Source of the DNA: Symbiodinium natans
Taxonomy: Eukaryota > Sar > Dinophyceae > Suessiales > Symbiodiniaceae
Reading direction: 5' to 3'
Length of the DNA stretch: 64,000 bases
Assembly (NCBI GenBank): GCA_905221605.1
Contig: CAJNDS010000557.1
Span: forward strand, 848,182 to 912,181
Numbering within the stretch: the stretch's first letter is position 1; each line of letters begins with the position of its first letter. The notes beneath the pieces were generated by a model that did no database searches, was not told where the DNA came from, and saw only the letters and a list, made by a program, of their open reading frames with translations. The translations under genes and the position numbers were made by a program. Below are positions 21,786 to 32,180 of the stretch, in pieces.

Positions 21786-22372
21786 ATAGCTGCCCGGCAG
21801 GTGCAGCAATGCGTTACAAAGTGGAGTTTGATGTGTTATTCATATCCGAAATGTGGCGTGGTGAATCCGAAGAGGTGTTCCTCACAGCAAAGCACAACAA
21901 ACTATTCCTCAGTGGCGGGTTGCGGAGTAAAGGTGTGGGCATTGGTCTGTGTCGCAAATGGTGCTGGAGACATTTCTTTCCATGCATATTTGTGTCGCGT
22001 GTGTTCATTGATGATCGCAGATTTGCCATGATTTCTGTTTATTTTCCAACCTCTTGGGAATCCGAAAAAGCAGTGGATGAAACTTACGGCCTATTGACGC
22101 TTATTTTTTTCTTAGCAATTTGCCTCGGCGTGCGGCTATGATTTCAATGCAGTGGTGGGCGGCCCCCAGCCCGGCGACGACACATCCGTTTTGGGCTTGT
22201 GGGGATGTAGCCGACGAAACGAACGAGGTTCCAAAGTTATCACGTGGGCTTCCCAACCTGCAATTTTCAAGCCGTATGAGCAGTCAAGCACTGGTTGCGG
22301 ATAGTTGGACATGTTGCCGATCCATGGATGGAACCAAGGTGCAAATATCGGCAACACCATTGAACAATATGA
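21786..22372 (+). pseudogene. AP-endonuclease-like (EEP) domain fragment of a non-LTR element
   Basis: Frame 21,809 on: FDVLFISEMWR, GGLRSKGVGIGLCRKW, RRFAMISVYFPTSWESE. After a shift near 22,130: YDFNAVVGGPQPGDD (22,137 on), where the family's GDFNA is expected, then RRNERGSKVI. In a third frame: DSWTCCRSMDGTKVQI. The order E-M, VYFPT, DFNA, T-C-R matches the endonuclease/exonuclease/phosphatase domain of LINEs. Two frameshifts and one TAG make it inactive. No 5' end or RT is attached. Confidence 0.65.
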
Positions 22373-22394
22373 ACACGGGTAATGTTGTCTGCTG

Positions 22395-22490
22395 ATTAGT
22401 GTGGCGCCCCCCCCCCCCCCCCCTCCTCCCCCAACAAATGGACTCCGCGCGGGGGGGGGGGGGGCAATTTTTTTTGGGGGGGGGGTCTGG
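22395..22490. repeat. Poly(C)/poly(G) inverted homopolymer tracts
   Basis: A C-run with interruptions at 22,407-22,432 and G-runs at 22,451-22,465 and 22,480-22,487. They could form a hairpin or G-quadruplex. They sit right after the endonuclease fragment. Confidence 0.85.
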
Positions 22491-22689
22491 CGATATATGA
22501 GCGACACGCCTAGGTTAATGAATTGTTGGGTGTGCTATAGCCGTGATTTTTTCCCAAAGCGACACCTGCAAACATCAAGCGTGGACGATTGATGCTAAAA
22601 CCCTGTAAACGATGGGAACACTTGAAAAGCGACACCCCTCTTGTTGCGTCCATTTAGCACCTCGAGCCGGTTTTGGCAGTCGCTCATAT

Positions 22690-22945
22690 GTTTTCAAAAG
22701 GGATGAGTTTGTATCAATTCAAAAAGGGATCCATATGGCTTTAAAAGGGATGAGCTCGTATGAATTTAAAACGGGATCCATATGATTTTAAACAGGGATG
22801 AGCTCGTATGAATTTAAAAAGGGGATCCATGTGATTTTAAAGGGGGTGAGACTGTATGAATTAAAAAGGAAGAACATGATGTCAAAAGGGATCCACATGG
22901 TTTCAAACGGGGTGAATTTACATGAATTGAAAGGGGGTCCATCTA
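22690..22945. repeat. Tandem array, unit about 49 bp
   Basis: About five diverged copies of a unit built from AAAAGGGATCCATATG and GGGATGAGCTCGTATGAATT; the GGATGAG landmark recurs at 22,700, 22,748 and 22,797 and, as GGTGAG, near 22,846. Confidence 0.8.
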
Positions 22946-23993
22946 TCCCAACCAAGCCAGGCCGCCAAACAAAATTGTAATTCCCGGGGAGCAAACTTTT
23001 ATTTTATACGGCATTCGGGCAGTTGCTGGACTACCCCCTTTGAAATTTGATTGCCCGGCCTCGGTACACAAGAGTTTAATAAGGATATCTTAGTTTTGGG
23101 GCTGGCCTGGAGACTGAAGATTTCAGGGCCCGACAACCTCAGGCCTCAAGGTTTCAGGCTTTAGACCTTTGATCATTGGTCTCTCTTCGGCTCAGTTCAG
23201 AAGCGATTTCTAGACAGCAGCCTCGCCGAAATTTTGCATCGCCCGATTGTTTTGGCACAATGCCGGGGGACCTCCTCAAATAGACCCCCCTGAATGATTT
23301 TTGGTTTTTTTTCACAACTCCGGGGGAGTACACTAATCATGATACAACATTATGGCACTTTGAATCTTGAGCATTAAAGATAGTAAAAAGAAACAAGAAA
23401 TAGTTTTGACCATCATAGCAGTCGTCGAGGATGGGCTGACCATAGAGCAGGTGCGCGAAAGGCAGCAGGCCGTTTGGGGGGGCGGAGGGGAGCGCCCGGG
23501 TTGGCCTCCGTCCTCCGTCACGGCAAGCAGCCTCTGAGCAAAAAACAAAGCAGGCTCGAGTGCTCAGCGCGAACCGGAATGGCGTGCACGCCGATAACTC
23601 CGGGGGCTCAGTGTAGGAGCACACTGTTTTGTGCTTTGTTTGCTTTGATCCTGGAAGGCATGCTCATGCACGTTCTGCCAATAGGCCGTGATGGCAGCGT
23701 CTGACGCCTTTTGTTATTTTGCCAAAGGAGCTTCCATGTAAGACCTGCAGGGATGGATGTTTTGCGGCTTCGATGGCCTTCGGGATTCCCTAAGGTGAAG
23801 CTTGGAGCCCTGGGCAGCTGTGCTAAGCCAGCGTCCTTGACGTGGAGGTTCCGGGATACATGCATGGGCTTGCCAAACAGAAGCCATAACTATCCACGTT
23901 TGCTGGCAGCTGGCAGCCGAGAAAGTTTGTCCGGTGTGCAGTTTGGCCCAAGCATAACGTGATAGGTGGCGTCCCACGTTTCGCATTCGGAGG
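22946..23993. other. Spacer upstream of the beta-propeller gene
   Basis: Short frames only (60-95 codons) on both strands, none recognised. No telomere-type repeat here, unlike most spacers in the window. No promoter motif can be called. Confidence 0.4.
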
Positions 23994-25799
23994 ATGTTCC
24001 CAGTGCTCGTGTTGCTTTGCGCGGTTGGCGCAGGTGGATCATGGACCGAAATGGAGGTAGGAGGCTCAGCGCCGGAATGGGGTCATGTGCGTGTCTCCGC
24101 AGATGGATCTACGATCGCTTTGCTCCCAAAAGATACCGGCAGTGTCTGGGTCGGTGTTGATGCCGGAACCCAGTGGACAGAGACGAGCTTCAACATGTGG
24201 TGGGGTAGGGGCAGCATCGGCGTTTCCAGAGATGGATCGAAAATGGCCGCTCTTGCTGGCTCAGGGTCTGGCAACTTCCGCATCAGTGACGATGGTGGCG
24301 CAACGTGGGGTAACCTACCAGACTTTTCATACAGTTACCTTTATATGAGCATGTCCGGAGACGGGTTCCAGATGGCTGCGATAGGCAGCACCAACGTTTT
24401 TACCAGCAGCGATCGTGGCACTACGTGGACTCAAGACTCATATTTTGGAACCACTTATACGATGGACCAGGTGGGCATCTCCGGAGACGGATCCACTATT
24501 GTTGTGGCTACACTTCATGCGGCTTCTTTACTTGCCGAAATATATACAAGCAGGAATGGTTCCCCATGGACTGCAGCTGCAGGCGCAAGCTCGAGCCCTC
24601 CAAGCGGGCATATTCACCAGTGGGTGGGGGTGAGTGTGTCTGGAGACGGATCCAAGATCATCGCAACCGATTTTCGGACATCTTCGAGCACCGGCGTCAT
24701 CTTTGTCAGCAATGATGGGACATCCTTTACCGAGAATCCTGGGTCCGTCGGTAGCATGTACTGGACCTCGGTGAGCATCTCCGAAGATGGCGGGACAATG
24801 GCTGCGGTCAATTGCCCCACGGCCAGGGGAATTGTTGGTTTTGATGCCGAGATCTGGGTGAGCATGGATGGCGGCTCGGCATGGAATAATCTGCTGCTTC
24901 CCCAGGCAGATTGGTATGCCGTCGGCATGTCCGCAGATGGATCCGCGATGGCAGCCGTTGCGGAGGGTCGCACGGGCGTTTGGATAACGGGGTTCGCAAC
25001 CGTTACATCCACATCGGCCACAATCACCAGTTCCACGACGAGGACAGGCACATGGACGTCGACAGGCACATGGACGTCGACAAGCACGTCCATGTCGACA
25101 AGCACTTCCGCGTCGACAAGCAAGTCCACGTCGACGAGCACGTCCACGTCGACAGGCACGTCCTCTTCGACAAGCACGTCCTGGTCGACAAGCACGTCCA
25201 CGTGGACGAGAACTGCCACGTCGACAAGCACATCCACGTCGAGGAGTACTGCCACGTCGACAAGCACGTCCACGTCTACACACACTTTATCGTCGACCAG
25301 CGTGTCCTCGTCGACAAGCATGTCCGCGTCGACGACCATGTCCACGTTGACAAGCACATTCACGTCGACGAGCACGGCCACGTCGACAAGCACGGCCACG
25401 TCGACAAGCACGGCCACTTCGACGAGCGCGTCGACAAGCACGTCCACGTCGACGAGCACTTCCACGGGCACGAGTACTTCCACTTCGACAAGCACGTCGG
25501 CGAGCACGTCCATGTCGACAAGCACGTCGACATCGACCAGCACTTCCACCGGCACGAGTACTTCCACGTCGTCAAGCACTTCTACGGCCACCAGCACGAG
25601 CGTGTCCACGTCCTTGTCTACGACGAGCACAGCCACGACCATCACGCCACCGCCGGAAAGGGCAGCGCCGGCCGTGTCTGGAGCTGATGGGCTGGGAATC
25701 GCGCTTGCCATGGTTGGGGGGATGTGGGGCCCTCAGAATCTCTCAGACACTTGTAAACTCCAAAAAACGCCTTGTTTTCGAGCCTCACCCAAACCCTGA
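23994..25799 (+). CDS. Secreted/surface beta-propeller (BNR/sialidase-like) protein with Thr/Ser-rich tail
   Basis: A single uninterrupted frame of 601 codons. Residues 1-17 (MFPVLVLLCAVGAGGSW) look like a signal peptide. Residues ~25-345 hold seven S-x-D-G repeats such as VRVSADGSTIAL, GVSRDGSKMAAL, SISEDGGTMAAV and VGMSADGSAMAAV, alternating with segments like SDDGGATW and SMDGGSAWNN. These are the Asp-box/BNR blades of sialidase- or Vps10-like propellers. Catalytic residues of true sialidases are not evident, so a binding role is as likely. Residues ~345-560 are almost only Thr and Ser with a few Ala, Gly, Arg and Trp, a likely O-glycosylated stalk, coded by a 12-bp repeat. The last ~35 residues include GLGIALAMVGGMW, which might be the start of a membrane anchor cut short. 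The start is the first ATG ahead of the hydrophobic stretch; no intron is apparent. Confidence 0.75.
   Translation: MFPVLVLLCAVGAGGSWTEMEVGGSAPEWGHVRVSADGSTIALLPKDTGSVWVGVDAGTQWTETSFNMWWGRGSIGVSRDGSKMAALAGSGSGNFRISDDGGATWGNLPDFSYSYLYMSMSGDGFQMAAIGSTNVFTSSDRGTTWTQDSYFGTTYTMDQVGISGDGSTIVVATLHAASLLAEIYTSRNGSPWTAAAGASSSPPSGHIHQWVGVSVSGDGSKIIATDFRTSSSTGVIFVSNDGTSFTENPGSVGSMYWTSVSISEDGGTMAAVNCPTARGIVGFDAEIWVSMDGGSAWNNLLLPQADWYAVGMSADGSAMAAVAEGRTGVWITGFATVTSTSATITSSTTRTGTWTSTGTWTSTSTSMSTSTSASTSKSTSTSTSTSTGTSSSTSTSWSTSTSTWTRTATSTSTSTSRSTATSTSTSTSTHTLSSTSVSSSTSMSASTTMSTLTSTFTSTSTATSTSTATSTSTATSTSASTSTSTSTSTSTGTSTSTSTSTSASTSMSTSTSTSTSTSTGTSTSTSSSTSTATSTSVSTSLSTTSTATTITPPPERAAPAVSGADGLGIALAMVGGMWGPQNLSDTCKLQKTPCFRASPKP
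25035..25640. repeat. 12-bp tandem repeat coding the Thr/Ser tail
   Basis: Period 12, core ACGTCGACAAGC, about 50 degenerate copies kept in frame to read TSTS. The other five frames also stay open (for example a minus-strand VLVDVDV frame), which is a by-product of the period being a multiple of three. Confidence 0.9.
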
Positions 25800-26202
25800 C
25801 GTCCTGTGACCGCCCTCAACACCCCAACTTCTCGATAGTCCTTCTGTCAGGACATGCCTGGGCGCCGTGCTTGTCGGATACAAATACTTCATGCGGCCTC
25901 CAGTGCCGACCAGTGGACAGACCAGTGGACAGACCAGCGGACAAGCAGATGCTCCTGAAGATACGGCCACGTCTGGAAGTGACCTGCATCCCGATGTACA
26001 GGTGTATTCTGACTTCCTGGAAGTGTAGCTAGAAGCCACGATTGTGCGTGGCGCGAAGGGCCAAAATCCGGACCAGCTTCCGGCCAATAATTTTCCCTTG
26101 GCCCGGGTTAAACAAGCGCAGGATTTAGACAATTTATTTTCCCGGTCCGGCATTAGATTGATTTATGGCGGGCTTCAAAGAAGCTTGACCCTATACATCC
26201 CT
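25800..26202. other. 3' flank of the beta-propeller gene
   Basis: No gene recognised. A triplicated GACCAGTGGACA segment at 25,908-25,945 is the only structure seen. Confidence 0.4.
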
Positions 26203-26724
26203 TTACATCCCTTTACACCGTTGTAAGCAAAGCTGGCTCAAACTAGATGCAGCTTTTTGTTTTTTCTCGCGCTGAATCATATCAAGGCAATCGCCCAGAG
26301 AAGACAAAGACTCTTGCAGGAGTGCTTGCTTCCTTGTCCTGCTATCGTCAACTGGCATGCGGGGGATGGGCGTTGCTTCACCTAGCTCCCTGAACCCAGG
26401 CCGAGTCTCTGGACACGCCCCTCCTGCACCAAGCTTGGGCCGGGGCTTGATCTGGTGTAGCGTTTCTTTCGCCTTTTTTAAGGATTCAGAGTTGAGGGTT
26501 CGCGGCCTAGCCCCATTCGTCGTGAAAGTTCGAGATGTCCTTGTTTTGATGTTCCTGTGGGTGCTCGTTTCCTTGAATAATGCTAAATTCTGTGATGCCG
26601 GCGGATGACGTTGCAGCATCTGAGGCCGCCGGGCTTCGGCACGATTTTGCACGGCGTTTGGTTTCACACGGTGCAAGGCGGTTTCGCACGGACTTTGCTG
26701 CTTTTTCGATGCATCTCGGCCCAT
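26203..26724 (-). CDS. Hypothetical 173-codon ORF
   Basis: Open minus-strand frame with a basic N-terminal half and a helical C-terminal part (QALLQESLSSLGDCLDM, REKKQKAASSL). No homology recognised. It competes with shorter plus-strand frames and may be chance. Confidence 0.25.
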   Translation of the reverse strand: MGRDASKKQQSPCETALHRVKPNAVQNRAEARRPQMLQRHPPASQNLALFKETSTHRNIKTRTSRTFTTNGARPRTLNSESLKKAKETLHQIKPRPKLGAGGACPETRPGFRELGEATPIPRMPVDDSRTRKQALLQESLSSLGDCLDMIQREKKQKAASSLSQLCLQRCKGM

Positions 26725-26774
26725 CCTGCTTGGCCCAGAAGCGATGCAACTAGACGCCGTCTTTGCAGGAGGCT

Positions 26775-27005
26775 GTGAATTATTGTTACTATGATTATTC
26801 TTATTTTTATTCGTATTCTTATTCTTACTCTTGTTCTTATTCTTATTCTTATTCTTGTTCTAGTTCTAATTCTAATTCTAATTCTAATTCTTATTCTTAT
26901 TCTTATTCTTATTCTTATTCTTCTTATCATTATTCTTATTCTTCTTCTTATTCTTCTTCTTCTTATTCTTACTACTCCTGTTATTCTTATTGTTATTATT
27001 TTCTC
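26775..27005. repeat. TTATTC-type microsatellite
   Basis: Imperfect TTATTC/TTCTTA hexamer repeat of about 230 bp giving tyrosine/serine- or isoleucine-rich spurious frames. Confidence 0.9.
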
Positions 27006-27704
27006 AAGCAAAACTTATCTCCTGAGGTCGACTGGTGGTGGGGTTCGGAAAACCCATAGAGCACATTTAGCAGCCTAGAATCATCCGTGCAGGAAACCTT
27101 CCAACCAAGCAGCTACAAGTACCAACACTACAGCCCGAGAACCAAGTGCAACAAAAGACACGACAGGCAAAACCCGACGGAGACTTAAAACGAGCGTGCA
27201 GTCGCCATATCAAGTACAACCCCCTCAAACAGCCAACAGATTCAAAGGCCAAACTTTCGTCACATGGCAATGCTTGTAACATGTCGACCACGTTCTCATT
27301 TCCCGGCGGACCCGAAAACCATGTACCCGCAGAGCAGTGATCGTTCGCGACATCGTGTAAACCACACGACGTACATGGTACATCCTTGCTGTTGCTTCAG
27401 GCATTCCGAACATGGTCTGAATGGCGTGAAACATGTGCACCATGTGCAGCATGGGGAAGATTTACGGCATGGTTGGAACAACTTGGAGCATGATGGAACT
27501 GGCCCAGCATGTGGTGCAGCTTCTCTGACATATGCAACATGTCGGTGCAGATCATGTGCAGCGTTGCAGAGAGATGGCCAGTTAGAGTCACAATCGACTC
27601 CAGGCGCTCGCTCTCCCACCTTTGACCTTCTCCACCAACCCGACCCAGACCGCACCCATTGCCACCCCAACCGTGCAAGACTCCGAAGTTGTCCCATCAA
27701 CCAC

Positions 27705-27765
27705 GGTTTAGGGGGGTTTAGGGTTTAGGGTTTAGGGTTTAGGGTGTAGGGTTTAGGGTTTAGGG
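27705..27765. repeat. TTTAGGG array directly before the 249-codon ORF
   Basis: About eight TTTAGGG units (one GTGTAGG variant), ending at 27,765, immediately before the coding frame. Probable intron or 5' spacer. Confidence 0.9.
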
Positions 27766-27774
27766 TGGCTCAAG

Positions 27775-28545
27775 CCATTTTGCTACGAGGCCTACTTGGC
27801 AGCCAAATTAGATGCAGTCACTCGCCATCCAGCTATGAAGCACAAGCGGCTGATCTCCTGCATCGGGTACGCCTGGCGAACTTCTCGTGAGTTGAATGTT
27901 CCTGCGCTCAGCAATCATTTGAATGCAGCCCTGCAAGCCTTGAGGATGCAGTGCCCCAGCGCTTGCCACCTTCATTCCAGGAGTGCTGATATACGGCGAA
28001 CAATTTCCATATTCGACGCCCTTGTACCCACCAAAGATGAAGGCGTGCAAGCGGATGCTGGCCGATCTTCTGGTGATAGGGTAATGGACGACGTTCCCAT
28101 GGCCCATGATGTGGAGACCCAAACAGAGACAGAAATCATCACAAGAGCACAGTGCGAGCAAATCATGCAAAATTTGCAATGTCAATTCGAGGCGGCCGCG
28201 GAGAAGTGGCGAGAGACAATGTTGATGCAAGATAACCTCATCACGAAACTTCAAGATGATGTTTGTCGGCTGACTGCTGAGCGAGAAGCCAATGTGCCCA
28301 TCCAGCATGATGTCAACATTAGCACGGGTCCAGGTATTGCCAATGAGTTTGCTACGGCAAGCGGCGGTATGCATCGGGCCAATGGTCCTGCTCAGTCTTC
28401 GACGTTGCAGGAACTGCGAGAGCAACATGATGCAGAACGCATGAGGCTCAAACAGCAGCGGCGCGAACAACGAAGCCGGGCCTGGGAAGGAGAATCCACG
28501 ACCAGACCGACCAAACCCAGTATGGTTCGCAGTTCTGTTGATTGA
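27775..28545 (+). CDS. Hypothetical coiled-coil protein, long exon or 3' part
   Basis: An uninterrupted frame to TGA at 28,543-28,545. It is open back into the telomere repeat (KPFCYEAYLAAKLDAV), so the true start may be an upstream exon; the first in-frame ATG is at about residue 14 (MKHKRLISCIGYAWR). Residues ~110-175 (TETEIITRAQCEQIMQNLQC onward) and ~215-235 (LQELREQHDAERMRLKQQRR) have heptad-like coiled-coil character. The C-terminus is Arg/Lys-rich. Codon use is balanced and unlike the GC-rich retroelement block. No family recognised. Confidence 0.5.
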   Translation, partial: PFCYEAYLAAKLDAVTRHPAMKHKRLISCIGYAWRTSRELNVPALSNHLNAALQALRMQCPSACHLHSRSADIRRTISIFDALVPTKDEGVQADAGRSSGDRVMDDVPMAHDVETQTETEIITRAQCEQIMQNLQCQFEAAAEKWRETMLMQDNLITKLQDDVCRLTAEREANVPIQHDVNISTGPGIANEFATASGGMHRANGPAQSSTLQELREQHDAERMRLKQQRREQRSRAWEGESTTRPTKPSMVRSSVD

Positions 28546-29870
28546 GGTGTGACAGACAGATTGGTATTCGTGTTAGCAGGTAGTCCGCGCTTTGCATCAC
28601 CTTTGCAAGCATTTTCTCTCCCTTTTCTTCGGGATAATTTTGGGTGAGTGGCTTGTGAAGTGAGACTCTTGACCGTGTCATGAGTGCATGGTTGGAGTGT
28701 CTCCTTGCTTTGTCCTGTTGTCGTGAGTTCCTGCATTGCCTGGCGGGGCTCCTACCCAATGTGTAGTTCCTTGGCAGTCACCAGTGCTGATGGGGAACTT
28801 CTGTTCGTGTTCTTTTCTTCTGCCTGTGAATGGATGATACGCACGTCCCGGCCTCAGCCCAGGGGTTAAAAGGGTTTAGGGCGCTTTTTCTAGTGATTCG
28901 TGCGCAAGCACGCCAGCCACAGACTGGCAACCAAATAGAAATACATGGAAGGTCCTTTGTCTCCGGACAACAGGGACTCTTCCTTTTGCCATTCAATTAT
29001 TCAAGAACCCCCAACACCTCATGCGCCTAAGGACCCAGATAAGTAGTTTTGAGCTGTGGCCTTTGGAGAAGTCTCCTGACCAAGGAGCCGGAAGGCACGA
29101 CAAGAACACATCAGGAAACCACAAGTCACCTTTGCAAAACATCTGTTTGCAATGCGCGATTGCTTCATGTTTTTGTGGATGAACGCCGTGGCTTGGTTCA
29201 GACACCTCTCCTCAAGTAGAGGGGGTTGTGGCAACCAAACGAAAAGATTTGGCCAGGTGCTTGTTTTCTTGGCATGGCAGAAGATGGCGCGTTGTTGTAG
29301 TATGCAGCCTCAGGTCAAGTCGAAGCTGAGCAGATGGCCGGCATTGAGCTTGGGACGTTCTGCTGCGATGTTGAGGTGCAGACATCACCCGAGTCACTAC
29401 ACCCTGTCAGCAGGTCCGGACCGCAAGCAGGCTGGAGTCAAGTTGCACTGAGCCCAATTTGTGTGTTCACCATACTCGCGCGAGTTCCCTAAACCCTAAA
29501 CCCTAAACCCTAAATCCTAAACCCTAAACCCTAAACCCTAAACCCTAAACCCATAAATGGCCTCCTCTTAGGCCTGAAAGCTGCACGCCTTCAGCCATGT
29601 CTTGCGCATCAACTGGGTCGCAGGCACCCACTTGACCCCATGTGACCCTATGATACCCTCTGTGATCATATGTGGTGTAATGAAACGATTTACACACAAA
29701 GAACCTGCAGGTGGAAGAACATTGTCAGCTGTCTCAAACATTGGACGTGCAAGTCTTAGCGGTCTGAGTTGCTGTGTGCTGCGTTGTGGTATGGCCAAGA
29801 TGGTTGACCCAGGCGTTATCCGACCAGGATGCCGGAACGCCTGGCCCTAAATGCAAGTCAGTCTGCAGTA
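28546..29870. other. Spacer with weak frames
   Basis: Only frames under 100 codons, none recognised. CCCTAAA tract at 29,488-29,553. A frame at 29,602-29,850 is open for 82 codons without homology. Confidence 0.35.
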
Positions 29871-29885
29871 TATTCGTTTTACATT

Positions 29886-29982
29886 GGGATGTTCCCCCTT
29901 ATACTAGCAGTCCTTAATAATTATTATAGTACCCCCTACTATAATCCCTATCCAGGACTGTTGGTACAAGGGGGAATATCCC
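29886..29982. mobile_element. Family A inverted-repeat element (97 bp)
   Basis: Ends GGGATGTTCCCCCTTATACTA and TACAAGGGGGAATATCCC pair as terminal inverted repeats; AGTCCTT/AAGGACT continue the pairing inward. Same length and sequence type as 9,244-9,340. Confidence 0.65.
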
Positions 29983-30249
29983 ACGTGTTACAGCTTGCGT
30001 AGTGCATGGTTATGGTTAGTCCCTGGTAAGGGGCCTTGTAAGAAAGATGTCCGAACCGAGGCCACGGCGTGCCGAACCAGAGGCACAGGGCCGTGCCATC
30101 CAAGCAAAGCAGAGTCTGAACCACCAAACTCCAAACCCCAAACCCCAAACCCCAAACCCCAAACCCCAAACCCCAAACCCTAAACCCTAAACCCTAAACC
30201 TTAAACCCCCACGTGTGGCTGAAGGCTACAAGCCAAGAGCCGAAGTCCG

Positions 30250-31146
30250 ATGAGAAGTCCGTGCCTTCGCACCCCCACATATGATGCCGTTTTTGTATTG
30301 AAGCGGCATGCAACCAACTGCCGATTGAGGCTTGTCCTTCCTGTAGGTAAACGCGGGTCTGTGTTCGGACCTTATACACGTGCGTGGTGGAGTGAAAGGG
30401 GTCACGGGCCACTGAGATGGAGGGGATTGTGGAAGTTGTGCGGATCAGGGCCTGGTGCGACATCCACGACGAGGAGGTCCGAGCAAATTGCGCAGATCGT
30501 TGATGGTAACCCTGCGTACGAATGCCCGCATTGCACGTGGCAGGTTGGATTATTAGAGGCTCAACCCAGGCATTTCGACAAATGCATGCCGGCATATTTG
30601 GACACATTCGTGTTAACCACGTAGGATGCCAATGCCGATGCTTTACAAATGCTTGGCTTGACCCACAGTAGCCTGTTATTTTGCATGCATCCCTTTAGTA
30701 ACAGTCAAAGCTCGCCATACTGGCGGTTTAGAGCTCACGATTTTTTGAGCAGCACCTTCGCAAGCGCGCCATATGCAGAGCGGCAATGCAGGACATTGCT
30801 TCACCATTCTGGTCTGAAGTTGCCAAGTGTTTACTGTTGCAAATGTGAGGACGTTGTCCGAACACCCGTCTCATCGCAGGCGGGACTTACATGTCAGTCT
30901 CCTGCTTGCTTTTGGCGTGCCATCGTGACGTTTGCAAGGACAAGTCTCCAACATCATCAGAACGAAGGGCATCCGAACGGAGTGTTCGATTTCTCATGGA
31001 GACTGCCAATGAAACCGTGGCTTGCTCAGGGAGTTTTCGAGGTCATGGCATCTTCATACTTTCGTTCTGCGCTGCGGCCGTGCAGGAAGTGGCCACCAGT
31101 CAACATGCTCCATGCGAGAAGCGTCTCCTCAACATCATGGCCTTGA
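30250..31146 (+). CDS. Hypothetical zinc-ribbon-like and adjoining ORFs
   Basis: Two plus frames, 30,250-30,624 (124 codons) and 30,649-31,146 (165 codons). The first ends with YECPHCTWQVGLLEAQPRHF, then DKC, a C-x2-C...H-x3-C arrangement that could bind zinc. The second contains VYCCKCEDVV and a CQSPACFW pair. A third frame at 30,891-31,466 overlaps the second, so which one is coding is unsure. No family recognised. Confidence 0.3.
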
Positions 31147-31281
31147 GGCTTCCCGGCGTGCCTCAGCTACATCTGCGTTGTCTAGAGACACCGAGAACAT
31201 GCAGGCAAGACAGCCCCGTCCTCTTTCGCGTGCTAGAGTTTGCTGTGTGCAAGCGCGTGTTGAGATCCGCAGGTCTCAGCA

Positions 31282-31362
31282 ATGGAGTGGCGAGACGAGT
31301 GCAACCTGTTGAAACAGCAGCTGGAAGCCCAAGAAAGACGCAAGGACCTCGGCCAGCAGTGA
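31282..31362 (+). CDS. Exon-like coiled-coil frame
   Basis: ATG-initiated 26-codon frame MEWRDECNLLKQQLEAQERR... ending in TGA. Strong helical composition and clean codon use suggest a real short exon; gene unknown. Confidence 0.3.
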   Translation: MEWRDECNLLKQQLEAQERRKDLGQQ

Positions 31363-31704
31363 TTCTGCAGAGTGGAGCTGAGAAGCAAATATTTATAGTA
31401 TTAGTTGCCTTGCCTCTGAGAGAGAGATTAGTAAAATTAATATTATGTATGAATTATGAATATTAATATTATGAATTTTCATGTCAGGTTTCCGATTCCG
31501 GCTTGGAGGCACCGCGCTGGTTTTGTTGACGATCCTGGCGGTGTCCGTGGTCGGAGAAGAACACAACATTCATGGGCTGCAGGAGAAGGACCGTTCGTTC
31601 AAAAGTGGGGTTTAGAGTTTAGGTCTGAGCTTTTCTGAAGTCACTTGGGCGGGCAATGGAGCGCTGGGTTGCATGCGGTGCCAAATACACTCATTCTCCG
31701 CCAG

Positions 31705-31800
31705 GAGCGACGGCTCACCGCCTTAGTCCATGTCCTCGAAGAACAGCTCCTCAACATTTCCAACTTCTCCAGCCAAAACATCACGACGATGCTTGAGTGA
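31705..31800 (+). CDS. Exon-like frame, terminal exon candidate
   Basis: Preceded by CCAG then G, matching the acceptor rule of the mapped genes. Reads ERRLTALVHVLEEQLLNISN and stops at TGA 31,798-31,800. Helical; family unknown. Confidence 0.35.
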   Translation, partial: ERRLTALVHVLEEQLLNISNFSSQNITTMLE

Positions 31801-32180
31801 TCACCGCGGCTGCGTGTTTCACGGCCCAATTCCCCGAGTGCGGCATGTAGATGCTAGTAGATGCCAGCACCACCCGCTGAGTTCCAGCCAAAGGATAAGG
31901 GCATAACAGCTCAAGCAGCAACGTGTTAAGTGTTTTGGCAAGCCCTGCGTCTGCGTGGGACTCTTGAATGAATAGCCGCTACTGGCAAGGCAGCCGAAGC
32001 AGCCATTTGTGTCAGATCGATCAATCGGTTTATCAAAATCGCCAAAGCATTGCTCACCCTCATTGCCCGAATAGTCGTTTGTGTATGAATTGAGAGCCTC
32101 GCAAGTCTCGATGTTGATTGGAAGAAGACATAGTTCCGGGCCCACTGCCCAAATACCAAAGTTGACTAAACATCACTGGA

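Noticed and set aside
24614-25711. 365-codon minus-strand frame and 258-codon plus frame over the beta-propeller tail
   Set aside because: They arise from the 12-bp repeat, which keeps all six frames open; only the plus frame with signal peptide and Asp-box blades has non-repetitive protein-like sequence.
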